Source: JAEZRQ01 sp049294415
GTDB lineage: Bacteria > Patescibacteriota > Patescibacteriia > Patescibacteriales > UBA12465
NCBI GenBank assembly: GCA_049294415.1
Contig: JBAQCS010000066.1
Span: 1-21,771, forward strand
DNA length: 21,771 bases
Direction of reading: 5' to 3'
The notes beneath the pieces were generated by a model. It searched no databases. It was not told the DNA's origin and was given only the letters and a program-made list of their open reading frames with translations. Below are positions 21,733 to 21,771 of this stretch, piece by piece; position 1 is the first letter of the stretch, and each line of letters opens with the position of its first letter. Made by a program: the position numbers and the translations under genes.

Positions 21733-21771
21733 CTATTATCAATATCCAAGCATGGTTATAGCCGACTTTCT
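21733..21771 (+). other. Open frame after the in-frame TGA, reaching the window edge
   Basis: Thirteen sense codons in the frame of the preceding membrane protein, encoding LLSISKHGYSRLS. They appear to continue its second hydrophobic segment into a kinase-like loop. This is reported separately because standard translation would stop at 21732. Confidence 0.4.

Noticed and set aside
1..21771. tRNA, rRNA, CRISPR arrays and insertion sequences
   Set aside because: I saw no cloverleaf-like or rRNA sequence, no regularly spaced repeats and no transposase reading frame. A small RNA gene could still be missed by eye.

Overview
The window looks like a chromosomal segment of an AT-rich, gene-dense bacterium, most probably a member of the Candidate Phyla Radiation (Patescibacteria, Parcubacteria-like). 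This placement is inferred from the very short HrcA, the tight gene packing, the near absence of Shine-Dalgarno sequences, and the N-terminal membrane segment of a histidine kinase at the right edge that resembles CPR kinases. A 16S or marker-gene tree would be needed to confirm it.

Layout from left to right. (1) 34-234, minus: a small protein with three Cys-Cys hexapeptide repeats and its own strong promoter. (2) 343-8953, minus: an F1Fo ATP synthase cluster in transcription order atpI/Z-atpB-atpE-atpF-atpH-atpA-atpG-atpD-atpC. It ends with a 535-residue protein carrying beta-carbonic-anhydrase-like zinc-site motifs and a terminator. A two-helix membrane ORF on the opposite strand, with its own terminator, sits between atpH and atpA. 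(3) 9035-14341, minus: a heat-shock cluster hrcA-grpE-hsp20-dnaK-dnaJ behind a perfect CIRCE operator and a consensus promoter. The grpE gene is an unusual fusion: degenerate Nudix-like domain, DUF1653 domain, then GrpE. (4) 14432-16639, minus: penicillin-binding protein 2 (class B transpeptidase). (5) 16737-17408, plus: an orphan OmpR/PhoB-type response regulator that is probably leaderless. (6) 17405-20473, minus: an overlapping three-gene unit of membrane-anchored metallophosphoesterase, ZnuA-like metal-binding protein and CapA-like protein. (7) 20619-21771, plus: a second OmpR/PhoB-type regulator, a 35-codon ORF, a long hairpin that buries an AGGAGG, and the start of a sensor-kinase-like membrane protein interrupted by an in-frame TGA.

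The ATP synthase c subunit lacks the Na+-binding residues, so proton coupling is expected. The chaperone genes form one HrcA-type regulon module: HrcA represses, GrpE/DnaK/DnaJ fold and Hsp20 holds. PBP2 and the CapA/phosphoesterase/metal-binding unit act at the cell envelope.

The most unusual items are the Nudix-DUF1653-GrpE fusion, the carbonic-anhydrase-like gene at the end of the ATP synthase operon, the counter-oriented membrane ORF inside that operon, the cysteine-repeat protein, and the regulator/short-peptide/hairpin/kinase arrangement at the right edge. No rRNA, tRNA, CRISPR array or insertion sequence was seen.
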